DNA of 64,000 nt from Spirogloea muscicola (GCA_009602725.1 WELB01000047.1:165060-229059); one strand, 5' to 3'; positions 28,876-41,152 are shown, counted from the first letter of the stretch. The notes: generated from the letters alone by a model not told the origin. Numbers and translations: made by a program.

Positions 28876-29620
28876 CATCAATGCATGCCTGGTGACTATG
28901 TGTGACAATAAGACCTCTTAATAGCCAGGTTGACAAGCATTGGTATCTCTTCTTGGTCGTCATCCTGTTGACATGCCTTAGCACATTTAGTGTGTCAGTC
29001 ACTTAGCTTGAACAGTGTCCAACTGCTGGTCAGTGGGTGTTGCGTTAGATAGCAGGTCTTTGCAGCAGATCACTTATTGATTGAGGAGCAGAAAACCAAT
29101 GGCTATTGAGATTTCACAAGAAAGAAAGAAAGAATACAGCAAACAGGGCCATTGGCTCAGTGGAGTTCTGCACATGAAAATACGTCACACATAGAGCAGC
29201 TTCAAGACGGTCATCCCGCACTGGCGCCGGGAAAATAATTGGAGTCATCGATGACAAATACTTCGGACCACCCTGATGAGTGTCGAGCACTTGACTAGAA
29301 GGAAGAGGTCAATGACAGGTAGATACCCGCTCGCCGATTTCATAACAGGGCCCATCAGCGAAGGGCAGGCTCGGGCCTGGAAAAAGGCCAGCCGCTGTGT
29401 ACTAACGAGAACTCCGGACCCAAAGAGGAGTAACAGTTTTCCATTAGCCTGCAGGAGGCCCAAGGCAGCTCTAAAGCACCTGCTCAGAGTGCCAGCTCTG
29501 CGTGTGACCCAAGAGCTATTGAGATGAGCACTAGCAGTCGGCAAAGGAAGTCAATAAACCTCCACGTCTGTGCAGCAGTAACACAAAACGAGGGCAAGTA
29601 TTGGCACCAACTCTCGGCCT
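28876..29620. other. Convergent intergenic spacer between F2KP and ferrochelatase
   Basis: It contains the 3' flanks of both genes and a degenerate LINE-tail-like stretch near 29355-29400 (GGGCCTGGAAAAAGGCCAGC). No gene was recognised. Confidence 0.5.
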
Positions 29621-29623
29621 TGG

Positions 29624-32600
29624 TCACCGTAGTAGAGGCAATATGCCCCACTGGTGAAGCACGCCCTGCCCGGACGTGACCTCTAGCAGGAGCAGCGCCA
29701 GCACGGCGAGCATCGCGGCGCGGCCGTTCCACGTCTCCGCGCTCTTCGTCCAGCCCCACTCCCACAGCGCCACGGGCGCCGGCAGCTCCCGCCGCTGTGT
29801 GTCGTATGTCGCCAGCAGCTCCTCCACGCTGCCCAGCGGCACCAGCGACTGCAGCACGAGATGGCCGATCTTCGAGTAAGCATAATGAGCGGCAACTTCG
29901 CTCTTGAAGCAGCGAAGGTGATGGCCTGGCCAACCTTGCAAAGGATGCAAGCATCTGTGGACAACACAAGTTAGCGAGCTCTCTTTGTAAGCTGGGAGGC
30001 AGGCTGAGCGCAAAAGCGCGGCATGCCAGGCTGCAAAGAGCACGACGAGGGCGTAACCTGCTGCCAAGATTCAAGCCTTCCTAGCTGGGCTGCTAAGTAT
30101 GCCGCTGTATGAGAGGCCCAGCACAGATAGTCCTCGGCGGCAGCACAGCCAGCCAAAGACACCCAGCCGCAGCACATAGAGTGGACAAGATGACTGAGCA
30201 AGTGCGACCAGGTTGCGGAGGCCGACCAAACCGCTCTGCATGAACGGGCTCGTTCGTCAGCTGCCAATGTGCAGTGCACTTGACTTCCCCCTCGACATCT
30301 ATGCCTTTTGCAACCAACATTGTTTGTTGCTTGAGCACTCCGTGTCAGACTAGATGACTTGTGAGAACGACGCATTCCTGCAGGTTGCTGATGAACACTG
30401 GAACTTACCATATAATCCTAGAAGCAGTTAAGGGTTTATTGGGCAAACAAAGGATGGAAAGCCTAGATATATTGTTGCTTCATGAGGCTGGCAGAATGGC
30501 CAATGGCAGAGCTCCCACAGAGAGCTTGTAATATGGATCTGCGTACACTCATAGATTACCTGCCGAGTCTCCAAGCCCGAAGCCGCCATGGCGCCAACGT
30601 ACGGCAGGGCCTCCAGCACCGCGTCTGCGAGGTCGTCAATGAACCGCGGCTCGCAGTTCATCGCTGGTACTCGGCCCCACTCTTTGATACCTGACGCTAT
30701 AGCGAGCTCCTTGTACTCCACATCAATCTCCTCCAGTGTCTCTATGTGCTCGCTCACAAAGCTGGAAAACAGTGACAACCGCGTTTTTCCACTGTAAACA
30801 AGCACCATCATACAGCAGCAAGACCGTCACAATGGAGACAATTATCTGCTGAACAAGACCAACCAATGTTTGTGACTCAGTCTAGTGACGCAACCAAATA
30901 ACAGCAGACAGCTGAGCTGAGAACGAGCCACATGCTCAAACAGGACTCATGCAGCACAGCCGCAAATCCTAAGAAAACCCCCGAGTATTTCCAGGACAAT
31001 AATTACCTGATGGGGACAGCAAGCAGGCTCTTCACGCCATTCTGGCCAAGCTCTGCGATAGTCGCGTCCGTGTATGGTTTTAGCCACTCCACTGGGCCCA
31101 CTCGACTCTGCAGGACACAGTGAAGGGTTTGAATCTGTAAAGAGCAGCGGCGGCTGGTCCAGCAGCAACCGAGAGGGTGCTTGTCTATGAAGGTGAAGAG
31201 TACAAGGAGACACGAGCTGCGTCACTTTGTCACATGAGGTGATCAAGAGAGAGGACTCAAAAGTCGTGGGCGCTGCGGCAGTGGAAGCGAGCACTGCTTC
31301 TACCTGATACGCAAGCGTGTGCGGGTTTGGGGAGCCTAGTCTTCGAAGTTCGTCCATGATGAGCTCCACACACTCCTCCATCTCCGCCTTGTAAGGATCG
31401 CCCGCCTCCTCAACATATGCCACTGGCACACCATGCGCGGAGAAGAAGATATTGACACCGGAGGGGTCAGCGAACTTGTGCAGCTCCCTCCGGATTAGGT
31501 CGGCCATGGCCTCCACGTAACCCACGCGCTGGTACCACGACGGAATGACAGTGTGCTCCATGTTGACGAGGTAATTGTCCTCCCTGCACACAAACGGCAA
31601 TGAAGTTCCTCACTTGAGCGTCGGTGTGTCTCTTGGTCAGGCAATGACAGAAACAACACAAGAGCTCGTTCTAGGCAAAGGACCACCAGGACTTCCGCGT
31701 TTGTGAAACGAAGACGCCTTCTACAACAAGCTCAGCCAAAAGCTCTCCACAAACCCTTTCCTCAATTCCTAGGCAGTAGAGCTCATTGAGAGCAAGCGCG
31801 TCTGCAGAGTGTTGACAGTAAACCTAGAAAGGCCACACGGTGCAAGAAAGCGACCTGAAGAGCCTCTCGAGCAGCCGAAGGCTTGACCCGCTGGTGGCGA
31901 TCGAGAATTGCGGGTACAGCGGCAGCACCACGAGCCTCGTGACGCGGTCTGCCTTGATCTGTGCAAATCAGTGATGCAGCGCAGCAACTAGGTCAGCATG
32001 CAGCCTGCATGCATGGAGAGATGGAGCTCCTGCAACGCCAATCTCCTCCTCCTGACAATCTTCCCCTGATGGCAAATTCCTGAGGCCTGATCTGAGGGGT
32101 AGTCGCCCAGAGCTGCCACAAATGAACGCATGCACGTGCATGCGATACCTGCGCAATCGCCTCCTCGGTGAAGGGGTGCCAGTAGCGCATGCCCACGTAG
32201 ACCTCTGCCAGGAGGTCCTTCTTCGCCAGCGCCCCCTTGAGCGCCTCCGCCTGCAGCCACAGGGCCACGGCAACGGCAGCCAGAGCCTGGTGAGCCGCAG
32301 GCTCTCGGCGTATGCTAAGCCAATAATAGAGTACTCGGCTTTTGAGTTCGACTTGAGGGTTTAACGTTTTGAGGTGAAGTATTTGTTCGCCTACACCGCT
32401 GGCAAGGTATATAAAGCTACGGCTAACTTAAATATGCCACTGCCAGGCTTCAGCTTCAATTCTGTGGGTTACTGTAGCTCCTGTCATTCCTCGATGGGTT
32501 TTTGCTAGAGTAGTCAGATTTGGCTGCCAGAGGCGGCCCAAGTCTCTGGGCATCCGCCGAAATATGGCGCGGTGCTGTGGCGTCTGAGGCGCCCACCTGC

Positions 32601-32833
32601 TCGTCGGTGATGCGACGGAGCGGCGAGCCGCCGCCGATGGCGGCGTACCCCTCCTGGCTCTTGGGCGCGCGGAGGCTGGAGATGGTCTGCGCCAGCGGGC
32701 GCTGCAGGAAGCGGAAGGGCTTGGGCAGGCGGATGATGTCGGGGTCGGCAAAGAGGTTGAAGAGGAACGGCTGCACATCGGCCAGCGACTCGGGGCCGCC
32801 CAGGTTGAGCAGCAGCACGCCCACCCGCTCCTC
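29624..32833 (-). CDS. HEMH: Ferrochelatase with C-terminal CAB-like domain (plastid type; N-terminus not located)
   Basis: Inserts ferrous iron into protoporphyrin IX, the last step of haem synthesis, most likely in the plastid. Seven exons with consistent phases: 32597-32833 ([20 protein letters not shown]), 32149-32250 ([18 protein letters not shown]), 31855-31958 ([19 protein letters not shown]), 31304-31583 ([20 protein letters not shown]), 31007-31107 ([17 protein letters not shown]), 30560-30761 ([20 protein letters not shown]) and 29624-29848. The SAHG histidine and the [11 protein letters not shown] motif are catalytic-core signatures. The last exon encodes a linker, then [20 protein letters not shown], a membrane helix and HQWGI: the CAB/LHC-like tail found only in photosynthetic ferrochelatases. 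About 416 residues are visible. The transit-peptide exon should lie beyond 32833; a frame at 32897-33079 (MAAAATAGAPVAGHRRT) is a weak candidate. Confidence 0.95.
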
Positions 32834-32999
32834 CTGACCAAAAAAACCGCGGGGGCGGGATTTGAACCTGAGACGTGAATCTCGGAACAGAAGGCCTTAT
32901 CTCAGGGATGTGCGGCGATGGCCGGCCACGGGAGCGCCGGCGGTGGCGGCGGCGGCCATGCCTGCGGCGGCGCGGCGCGGGCGGCGCCGNGGTCTGTCC

Positions 33000-33130
33000 T
33001 TCCTACTGGGCTGACCTCGCTCAGCCAGCGCCCTCAGTGAAAGAGCATTGTCAACTTGGCCTTGGCGGTCATTGCCCATTTGACAGAGGAGCTCTATGGG
33101 CCTGCCCTCTCAGGGCATGACCCTTTTCGG
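33000..33130 (+). repeat. LINE 3' tail hairpin repeats in the HEMH/HSCB intergenic region
   Basis: GGGCTGACCTCGCTCAGCC at 33008-33026 is a hairpin whose fourth stem pair has changed from G-C to A-T on both arms. It is followed by AGCGCCCTCAGTGAAAGAGC, the usual downstream block. A second degenerate tail follows near 33085-33120. Confidence 0.7.
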
Positions 33131-33527
33131 TGGTGATAGCCACTCGGAATTGTCTATCTTTCGCCCAACTCTGTCGATGTTGTCCTAGCATCTTTCAGCC
33201 TCCATTCCCTGTGAAAAGGGCAAGCCTTCAAGCTTTGTGAGGCTCAAGCAGCGTGCTCTTCCTCCTACAAAGGGGCAGATACTGCGAGCTGGCTGCTCAT
33301 AGTAGCTGCCCCTCACATCCAGTTCTATCTTCACGGCCTGCCACCTCTGTCACGCTTGATATCCACCTCCACTCCGAATCAGAAGCAAACGTAAGCACAT
33401 AAAGACATAAGCAAAAACTTGTCTTACAATATCTCAAATACATTCAACGGCTATCCAGTGTAATTTATAAGCCAGGCGAGCTCCTAAGGTGATATACATC
33501 AGACTTCCTCTTGCTTGTTCGTAGGGT

Positions 33528-35420
33528 ATGAATATCATTTCCTTCTCTTCCTTTGCTGTCTGTGGGCAATCATATTACGTCAGGTGGACGCCTGTGTCTA
33601 GAGGTGTGGAGACCGGCGGCGGCGGGCGCGCCTGCTGGGCGTGCGGCGCGCCGGCGGCGGCGGCCGGCGGCGGCTTCTTCTGCGGCGCCTGCTCGCGCAT
33701 CCAGCCGCCGGACGCCTCGCTCTCCCACTTCGAGCTCCTGGGCGTGTCAGTGAACACCCATCTCCCAGTGCTTCCACCAGACGTCGATCCCGGATCTCAT
33801 ATGATACGCTGGACGAGACTAATCAGTTCACCTCCGCAGGCCGCGGAGCTATCGGCTGGACGTGGGGGAGCTGGAGCGCAAGTACAAGGCGTTGCAGCGC
33901 CGCCTCCACCCCGACATGTTCGCCACCAAGCCCCAGGCACCCGCCACCCACAACCGACAACCCGAAACCAGAAACCCGAAACCCACAAACTCAAACCCTT
34001 ACGTTACATACCATAGTCCCAGCCCTGTCTAGCCTCTGCGACTCGTGGTTATGTGCTGGCTCGTGGTTACTGAACGTGGGTTAGGTCAGCAGCAGGCGAT
34101 GCTGCATCTGTCGATGTGCTTGCCTTTGTACTTAGCCACTCAGTTCCTCCATCCCACAATACACACACCACAATTTCCTCCGACTCAGCTGAACGGGGCA
34201 CTGAATGGACCACTGCAGGAAGACCAGGCCTTCTCGCGCGACCAGTCGGCGCGCACGATCGGCGCATACTACGCCCTGCTGTCGCCGCTGTCCCGCGCCC
34301 GCCACCTTGTAGGTATGCACAACGCAGCTGCCCCAAGAGGCACGTCCAGGGGCCCCGGGGGCCATAGTCCACAGTCCAGCTCAGGTTCTTGATTATTACA
34401 CACATATGAGGATCATGGGCCCCTCATCCATTTTCCTGGAACCTGACTGTGAAGTCGTGAGGAAGCCTAGCCTTGCTGGCAGGCAGCGCCGGAAGCTGAC
34501 GGTTCAAGGGCCGCCAATGTGACATCCCTGCCACCATCTTTGTGGTGCCTCAGCTGCAGTTGGAGGGCCTGCGCGTCGGCGACGAGGCAGAGGGCACAAT
34601 TCAGGATGATGGCCTCCTCACAGAGGTGATTTGTGCTCAAGGCCGTCATGTGAACCAGTGGAGCCGCTGCTTGCGCTGCTCAGAAGCTTCCCATAAACAC
34701 AGGGGTTTTGTCAGTAGGTTTCAGGACTAGGGAACAGCGCAAAGCTAATCCCTGAACGTGCTTGTAGCACTCTTCAGATCGGTCTCAGTCTGTCCCTCGT
34801 CTGCCCCCTCGTCTAGCTCCTGCTTCTCCCCACAGCCCGCCTCCACGCACGCTTTTCTTCTCATGCACACTGCTTCACGTCGCTGCCCTGCACCTCCCTT
34901 GTGCTCAACTTCTCGCACCCTGTTGTCACGCCTTACTGAGCTCACCAGCGTGCCTCTGCGTCGAGAACAGGTACAGCTCTGTGAAAGAGAAGCTTCCCAG
35001 CAAGCACCCCTCCGTGTGTTACAAGGCGTGCCCAATGCTTTGTCTCCAGCTTCGGTTGCTGAGGAAGCATCGTGTGTTGCAGATTCTTGAGGTCCGTGAT
35101 GCAATAGACAGTACCAATGACGAGATAGTGCTGAGGCGACTGCAGGTGGAGGTGAGCACAACCTGCAATGTGTTGATGCCTCTTCATGGCAACTTCTTCG
35201 CATCTCTTGCGCTTTTCGAATCGCCCTGACTTTATGCTTCTTTGCAATCACTAAAATTCGTGCATATCATGTCCAGCAGAACGAGGAGAAGCTGCAAGCC
35301 TGCGATGCCGCCCTTGCGGAGGCTTTCACCAAGGGAAACCTGTTGTCAGCAACTGCACAGACGCGCCGCATGTCTTACCTCCAGCGCATCAGGGAGGAAC
35401 TTAGTAGCAAGCTGCCATGA
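33528..35420 (+). CDS. HSCB: Iron-sulfur cluster co-chaperone HSCB/JAC1 (J-domain protein)
   Basis: J-domain partner of an Hsp70 that helps move Fe-S clusters from the scaffold to target proteins, usually in mitochondria. Six exons give 228 residues: 33528-33745, 33840-33936, 34219-34308, 34554-34625, 35083-35151 and 35280-35420. The N-terminus carries a zinc-binding pair CWACG...CGAC typical of eukaryotic HSCB, followed by SLSHFELLGV, YRLDVGELERKYKALQRRLH with PDMFATK (the HPD motif that stimulates Hsp70) and ARTIGAYYALLSPLSRARHL. The C-terminal three-helix domain reads LEVRDAID and then RRMSYLQRIREELSSKLP-stop. Intron 2 appears to use a GC donor (CCCCAG/GCACCC) and contains a LINE F tail. 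The start at 33528 is the first ATG in frame; the N-terminal 30 residues are a plausible targeting region. The gene is head-to-head with ferrochelatase. Confidence 0.93.
33985..34145 (+). mobile_element. LINE 3' tail, subfamily F, in HSCB intron 2
   Basis: GGCTCGTGGTTACTGAACGT, then CATCTGTCGATGTGCTTGCC and TTTGTACTTAGCCACTCAG. The reverse of this order occurs at 16880-16990 and 50440-50500. Confidence 0.65.
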
Positions 35421-36600
35421 GGAGCGAGGCAGGAGTGAAGTTGCAACCAAGAGCAGCAACTAAAGTGAACTAGGTGTTGTCCCATGGCCTCAGCAACAAG
35501 GACTACCTCAACCTCGCAGCTTACTGAAAGGTCGCACAGAAGCCTGGCTGAGGAAGTATTTGGCAGCAATCGCTGCAACAACATACATCATCATTGCTCA
35601 ACACCTACACCACCTGCACCCCGAACGAGACAGAGACGTCCATGGACTTTCATCCAAAGTACGTGTGACATTCTGAGTATGGTGGAATAAGCGCAAGCGC
35701 ATCAAGCCCTAGGTGGCTTGTAACGGCCTCGTATACCACAAAGCCCAGCAGCTGTACCACAGTTACTTACAAGGGCTTCTCATTCTTCAGAGCCTTCAGT
35801 CAGAAAATTCCACGGCTCCTAGTAATAACTGGCCACTTGCCAGTTAACATTGGCCATAACGTGCCATGCAGGATACTGGAGCAGCTGGCAGAAGACGTCA
35901 TTTGGTGGGGTGTTCATATTAAGCCTGGGCTTGGGGCTGGGCTTTTTCAACCCAAGTCACTGCACACTAGCAGTTTGGAAGAGTTTGTACTGAGCGCAGA
36001 TTCATCATTCTCTTCCTCGCTTGCCAACATTCCCTGGGCTGCACGGAGCAACTAGCTCCAGCAGCCAGCAGACAGCATTGGGAGATCCCTCTGCGGTGTC
36101 AGCTCCCTGTTTGCGACGACCTTGAAGAGCCCTTTGGCGAGCAGTGGGCTTTCAAGAGCAATTTGGTTGCAGCTCATCTTGAAGTCGTGGTTGAAAAGGG
36201 GTCCACTTATGGATCCAGAGTGATGACATGCGCGGGCTTCATTACAGTCATATGCGTAGGGTTGCCACCTCCACACAGTCCACAATTACGCGAATGAAAC
36301 GGACAGCTTGGTCCTGAAACTCCAGATTGCTGCAGCATGTTACTGTGACCTTCCTGTCAGACATGGAAGGAAATTTCTGAGCTATTTAAAAGTGATCTTG
36401 CTCTATCAGATAGCCCAGAGGAGTGCATAGCTCAGACAGGACGCCGCAGGCTGGTTGAGGACGCCCCACTTCACGGCTGCACCAGCACCGTCTGGGCTTG
36501 GGATCTGGTGCCTCTAAGGGCAGCTGGCCATGCCAGCCGGAACTGCTCATGGCGCAAGTTACCAAAGGTTGTTCAGAGCCCACTTGCTGACGTCTTAAGA
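35421..36600. other. Spacer downstream of HSCB
   Basis: No recognised gene or RNA. Short open frames only. Confidence 0.5.
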
Positions 36601-36705
36601 AGTAGTATCCTGCTTTTTGTGCCATCCGGCCATTTTAGACCTTTGGGCTGGCCTCTCACAGCCATTGCTGTCAATTTGGAAGAGCTGTTTACGGTCACCA
36701 AAACC

Positions 36706-36742
36706 ACTGTAGCCAATGTAGCCAATGTAGCCAATTGTAGCC
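36706..36742 (+). repeat. Short tandem repeat
   Basis: GTAGCCAAT repeated about four times (GTAGCCAATGTAGCCAATGT and onward). Confidence 0.85.
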
Positions 36743-39592
36743 AGCTCGGGCTGACGCTGCCGCCTGCCCGAGCACCACTTGCCTCGGCCTCCCCGATGGT
36801 AGTGGCTGACCAGTGGCCTTGGGCAGGCGGCAGCGCCAGCATTCCGGCTGGTCCACTCCCCACCAGCAGCACTATCACAAAGGTTGCAGACGTTTCGCGT
36901 ACACAACAGCAGGCCGTCTTTCCTTGTGCCCACTCGGCCACTTGAGACCTTGTCCATTCTTCTTGGGCTAGCCTTTCTCAGCCATCGGCCTCTGTGGACA
37001 AGTCTCTCCTTCCTGGTATGCTTTGGGCTTCCAGCCTGTCGAAGCCTAATTTCTTTTTCTGGCTGACCTTTCACAGCCATCGCCCCCTTTGGAAAAAGAA
37101 GAGAAGGCGCGCTCGCGTGGTGAGCCTGAAATAGTCGTGACGCCAAGCCGAGCCAATTCACTATTCATGGAAAAGCAAAAGCAAGGAATGTGGTCACACA
37201 AAGCAAAAGCCTCAGACTAAGAGGGGTTGAGGAAGCAGGGCAAGTCCGAAGCCGGCTGTACCACCACGAAAGAGCACATGCAGGCTAAACGAAAGTGCTG
37301 CTTGACACCTTCCCAAACAGGGGGCGACGGCTGTGAAAGGCCAGCCCAAGATGAATGGACAAGGTCCAAAAGGACCGGAAGTTGCAAAGCACAAAACGGC
37401 TCTCCATGACTCCTGCACTTGGACGCACAATACAATAATCTCTAGTCAACAGATACAGATTAATCAGAACGCGGAAGAGCAGCAATGCGTGAGAGGCCAG
37501 CCCTAAGAAGATGCGGGTCTGAAGGAGCGGGCCAGCGCAAGAGCATGCTTAGGACGCGCATGCGGATAAAGAAGAGGAGGTGGCGAGGGCTGCAATAGGA
37601 GAAATTCTTCCCAAAAGGGAGCCATGGCTAGGTAAAGAGAAGAAACAGCTTGTCCAAATGGGGCGAGGGTGGTGAAAAGCCAGCCACAAAGAACTGAACA
37701 AGGTTCAGAGGAGACGGAAAGGGGCGATGAAGGGCCAAATTATCTTCACTGATGTCACCGAAGAGCCATTTCAGACATCAGAGTGGTCCGATGAGCCCCG
37801 GCTAGTAAAGGGTCTGGGTCCGGAAAAGTAGTCCACTAAGGCTGCCTGCTCGCTTATTCTTAATCAGCAGCCGCAAGTCAGAGAACATAGGTGAAGGCCA
37901 ACCCACGAAAGTGACAAGGTCCAGAAGAGACGGAAGGAGGTGATGAAAGGCCAAGCTATATCTTCGCCAGGGTAGGGAAGAGAGATCATTCGATGTTAGG
38001 CAGTGGCTGTGTGGTGTGTGCTGACTCGGGGTCACTAAGCTTCCATTTACTATGGTCTCTTGCATCGCTGCGTGGCTTTGGCTCCTTCTGGCCCTGGTCC
38101 ATGGTTCTTGAGCTGGCTTTTCACAACCCCCGCCCCCTTCGGAGATAGAGATTTGGACGATCTCCCTTTTTTGTGCGACAGAAAGACTTTCTTTCTGGGC
38201 TGGCCTCTCACAGCCACTGCCCTCCCCGGGAAGCATCATTCTTTCTGTGAGAGGCCAGCCCAAAGAAGAAGACAGACTTTTTCAGTAAAGGGCTGTGAGA
38301 AGTAGTGGCTCTTCCAATGGGGGCAAGGGCTGTATAAAGCCAGCCCGAAAAGAAATGGACAAAGGTTCAAGGGGCCAAATGACAGAGTGGCCTAATTCGC
38401 TATGTCAGAACGGGTGTAGGATGGACCACTCAGTAGCTCAGTAGCTGTGAGAGGCCAGCCCAAAGGAATTGACACGGAAGACTAGAAGAACTCTTCCAGT
38501 AGAGACTCGCTACCCGGAAGGGGGAAGACCGCGAGGATACGTTCTCCGACCCTGCGGCTGCTCAACAGGGGTCACTGAGTGCCTCGTGGCCACTTGATTC
38601 ATTGTGCGCTTTAGTGCTTTCTCTATTGGTTTCTTCAGACCCCTTCGAACTCCGTTCCATCGTTTTCCTGGGCTAGTAACTCACAGCCACCGCCCTCTAC
38701 TGAAAAGGTCTTTTCTTCTTCTTTCTTCCAGTAGAGGGCGACTGTGGGGCGATGGCCGGTAAATTGACGAGGTCCGAAAGGGACTGACCGTTGCACATTG
38801 GTGGGAGAAAGTCTCTTCCAGTAGATGGCGATGGCTGTAGTTGGCCAGCCCAGGAATATGAAATGAAGAAAGCTCGAAAGGGCTTTGTGACTATCTCTAG
38901 GCTGGCCTCTCACACTGACTTCGGCTGCAAACTAGAGGTTACTAAGCAATGGGGTGTCGCATTGAGGACACCCCAATACCTGGACCTTGGCCGTTCTTTG
39001 GGCTGGCCTCCCAGTCCAGTCCAACCTCTCCTTTTGACAGAGCTTCTCTCTTCTCTCGCCTTTCCCCGGGCCCTGTTCTCGTCCACAAATACTTTTGGGC
39101 TGAACGACGTTCACACTTATAGGCCCCCTCCGGAAGAGCTTCATGCTCTAGCTGACGCCCCTGGCTGACAGCGGGGGGACTGCATTCCGGCTGCTTGGAT
39201 TTCTGACTTGCGGCTGGTTAGTAGAGTCAACCAAGCGGCCATCCTTTGTGGTACTTAAGTGGCTGTGAGATTCAGCGCCCCTTTTGACCACGTCCATCCT
39301 TCGCCTCCCGGCCCCTTGTTCAGTCCCTTGTGGGAAGAAGTGAGCTCTTCAAATGGGGCGGGGGCTGTGAAAAGCCAGCCCAGAAAGAACGGACAAAGGC
39401 CAAAGAGCGACAAGGTGTTATGACCACACAGCTGTGCAAATGGGAGCTTCCCCGAGTCAGCAGCCGCAGCTCGGAGCAACTTGCAGCTGGAAAAGAGGGG
39501 GCTGGCCTCTCACAGGCATCGCCATCGGAAGAGCCCTTTCGTTCGGGCTAGGCTTACACAGCCATCCGCCCCTTTGAATGAGTGTGGGGCAT

Positions 39593-39937
39593 GTGCCAAG
39601 TCACTTCAGCGCCGCTGGCTCGTGGGCTCAGGTGTATCGTATGCGCTTGTCCGTCTCCCTCCAGCGGTCCATGGCCCACGCCTTGCATCTGCGTGCTGGC
39701 CGTGCTCTCGCTGCGGCCTCCGGCTTTCGTCAGGGGGATAGTTTACCGGCAGCTAGTCTGTCGGATGTGAGGCTCCTCACTCGTAACTATTAAGCGGTCC
39801 ATCCTCCCCCGTTCTGCCATAGCCTCTTCAGGCCCCGCAGTCGCTGCTTAGCTCGTAGTTGGCCCCTTCGAACCTTGTCAATTCTTTTCGGGCTGGCTTC
39901 TCACAGCCCTTGCCCCCATTGGGAGAGCCACTTCTTC
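39593..39937 (+). mobile_element. LINE 3' fragment, subfamily B, reference copy
   Basis: Encodes WAQVYRMRLSVSLQRSMAHA, LHLRAGRALAAASGFRQGD and SLSDVRLLTRNY-stop (near 39793). The tail follows: GGTCCATCCTCCCCCGTTCT, GCCCCTTCGAACCTTGTCAA, hairpin GGGCTGGCTTCTCACAGCCC (39890-39909) and TTGCCCCCATTGGGAGAGCC. This copy shows directly that the hairpin belongs to the LINE 3' tail. Confidence 0.9.
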
Positions 39938-40689
39938 TTTGAATGAGCTCACTTCGTTTCACAGCCCACAGCCCCTTTGGAAGAATGGCTCTCCCAAAGG
40001 GGGCGGAGGGCTGTGAACAGCCATCCTGAAGATACTTCACGAGGGCCAAAGGGGCCGACGAGCTTATATTCGTACTAAGTGACCGCCCTTCGTGGTACTT
40101 GAATAGTTGTATTTCAGCGCTTTCGGGCCCCGGCGGCCACATTCTCTTTTCTTCGGACCCTGTCCATGCCTTGTCGGGCTGGCTTCTCACAGCCCTCACC
40201 CCCTTTGGATGAACTTACCTGGGCTAGCCAACCATAGCCATCGCCCTCTACCGGAAGAGTCTTTCCACTTTACCTCTTTCTGCTTGTACATTCCATTGGG
40301 CTGGCCTCTCACAGTCATTGCCTGACATTGGAAGTGCTCTTTCTCTTCTTACCTTCGAATTTTCTTCATTCTTCTTTTCTGGGCTGGCCGATCACAGCCA
40401 TCGCCATCTACTGGAAGAGTCTACCGTCTCACCCTTCTCTTCGTTACGAAATGACCATCCTTCGTGGTACTTGCTCGGCTATGTGTATTTGCGCTCTTTG
40501 GCCCTTCTGGACATTGTCCATTCTTTTTGGGCTGGCTTTGCCAGCCTCTCTTCTCTATGGGCGAGCACTTTCTTCTGGCCGCCAGCCATCGCTCTTTACT
40601 GGAAGCGTCTTCGCTCTCTTCTCTCTACTGGAAGTGTCGTTCTTCTTGGACCTTGTCAACCGTTTTCGGGCTGGGCTTTCACAGCCATC

Positions 40690-40915
40690 GCCCTTGGCTC
40701 TGGTCAGGGGACCCACTTCCAGGAGCCTAGCTTCTCTGACCTGAGGCTGCTTAGCAGGGGTTACTGAGTAATACGTAGCTGCTTTATTTTTGTTGTGCTT
40801 TTTCTCTTAGCGCTTCCCCTGGCCCCCTTCTCGTACTTTGTTCATTCTTTTTTGGGCTGGCTTTTGCAGCCCCTATCCTCAATGGGAGAGCCCCTTTCTT
40901 TACTGGAAGAGCCTG
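40690..40915 (+). mobile_element. LINE 3' fragment, subfamily E
   Basis: Ends PSFSDLRLLSRGY-stop at about 40767. The tail contains CTCGTACTTTGTTCATTC, hairpin GGGCTGGCTTTTGCAGCCCC (40852-40871) and AATGGGAGAGCCCC. Its coding end nearly matches 15900-15978. Confidence 0.85.
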
Positions 40916-40988
40916 CCATCTCACCAATGGCACTGGCAGTATCCATGCGTGGCTGTACCGCCCTTACAGCGCCAGGGCCTACGCCCGC

Positions 40989-41022
40989 GCCACCGCCGCC
41001 GCCGCCGCCGCCGCCGCCGCTA
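40989..41022 (+). repeat. (CCG)n microsatellite
   Basis: About eleven CCG units just before the second assembly gap. Confidence 0.9.
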
Positions 41023-41152
41023 TAATATGCCGCGCCTTGCGCCAGCCCGCGCCGCCCACCGCGATACCCGGCGCGTCTGGCGATCCCACGTGGCCACTGG
41101 GCCTGCCACGCGGCGCGTCCAAGCTGGCGCCCGCCCTGCGCGCCGAGCCCGG

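Larger units (their letters stand above)
36600..40955. repeat. Dense cluster of LINE 3' tails on both strands
   Basis: About 27 recognisable hairpin cores in 4.3 kb. Plus-strand examples are at 36644, 36965, 37060, 38197, 38669, 39890, 40176, 40380, 40529 and 40852. Minus-strand examples are at 37329, 37661, 38249, 38327, 38444, 38832, 39362 and 40009. Most keep only 60-150 bases: GACCTTGTCCATTC, hairpin, GCCATCGCCC and TGGAAGAG. Only two carry LINE coding ends (39593-39793 and 40690-40767). No host gene is visible. Confidence 0.85.

Noticed and set aside
29355-29400. GGGCCTGGAAAAAGGCCAGC as a LINE tail or a terminator hairpin
   Set aside because: The flanking tail core is too degraded to assign, and simple hairpin terminators do not apply to nuclear genes.
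32842-32915. Possible tRNA on the minus strand (GGTTCAAATCCCGCC, T-loop-like)
   Set aside because: The T-stem does not pair properly, no matching 5' acceptor arm is present and no convincing anticodon arm can be drawn. At most a decayed tRNA or SINE piece.
36600-40955. Repeat cluster considered as a CRISPR-like array or MITE array
   Set aside because: Units occur in both orientations with irregular spacing and unequal length, and several are joined to LINE coding ends, which fits 5'-truncated LINE tails better.
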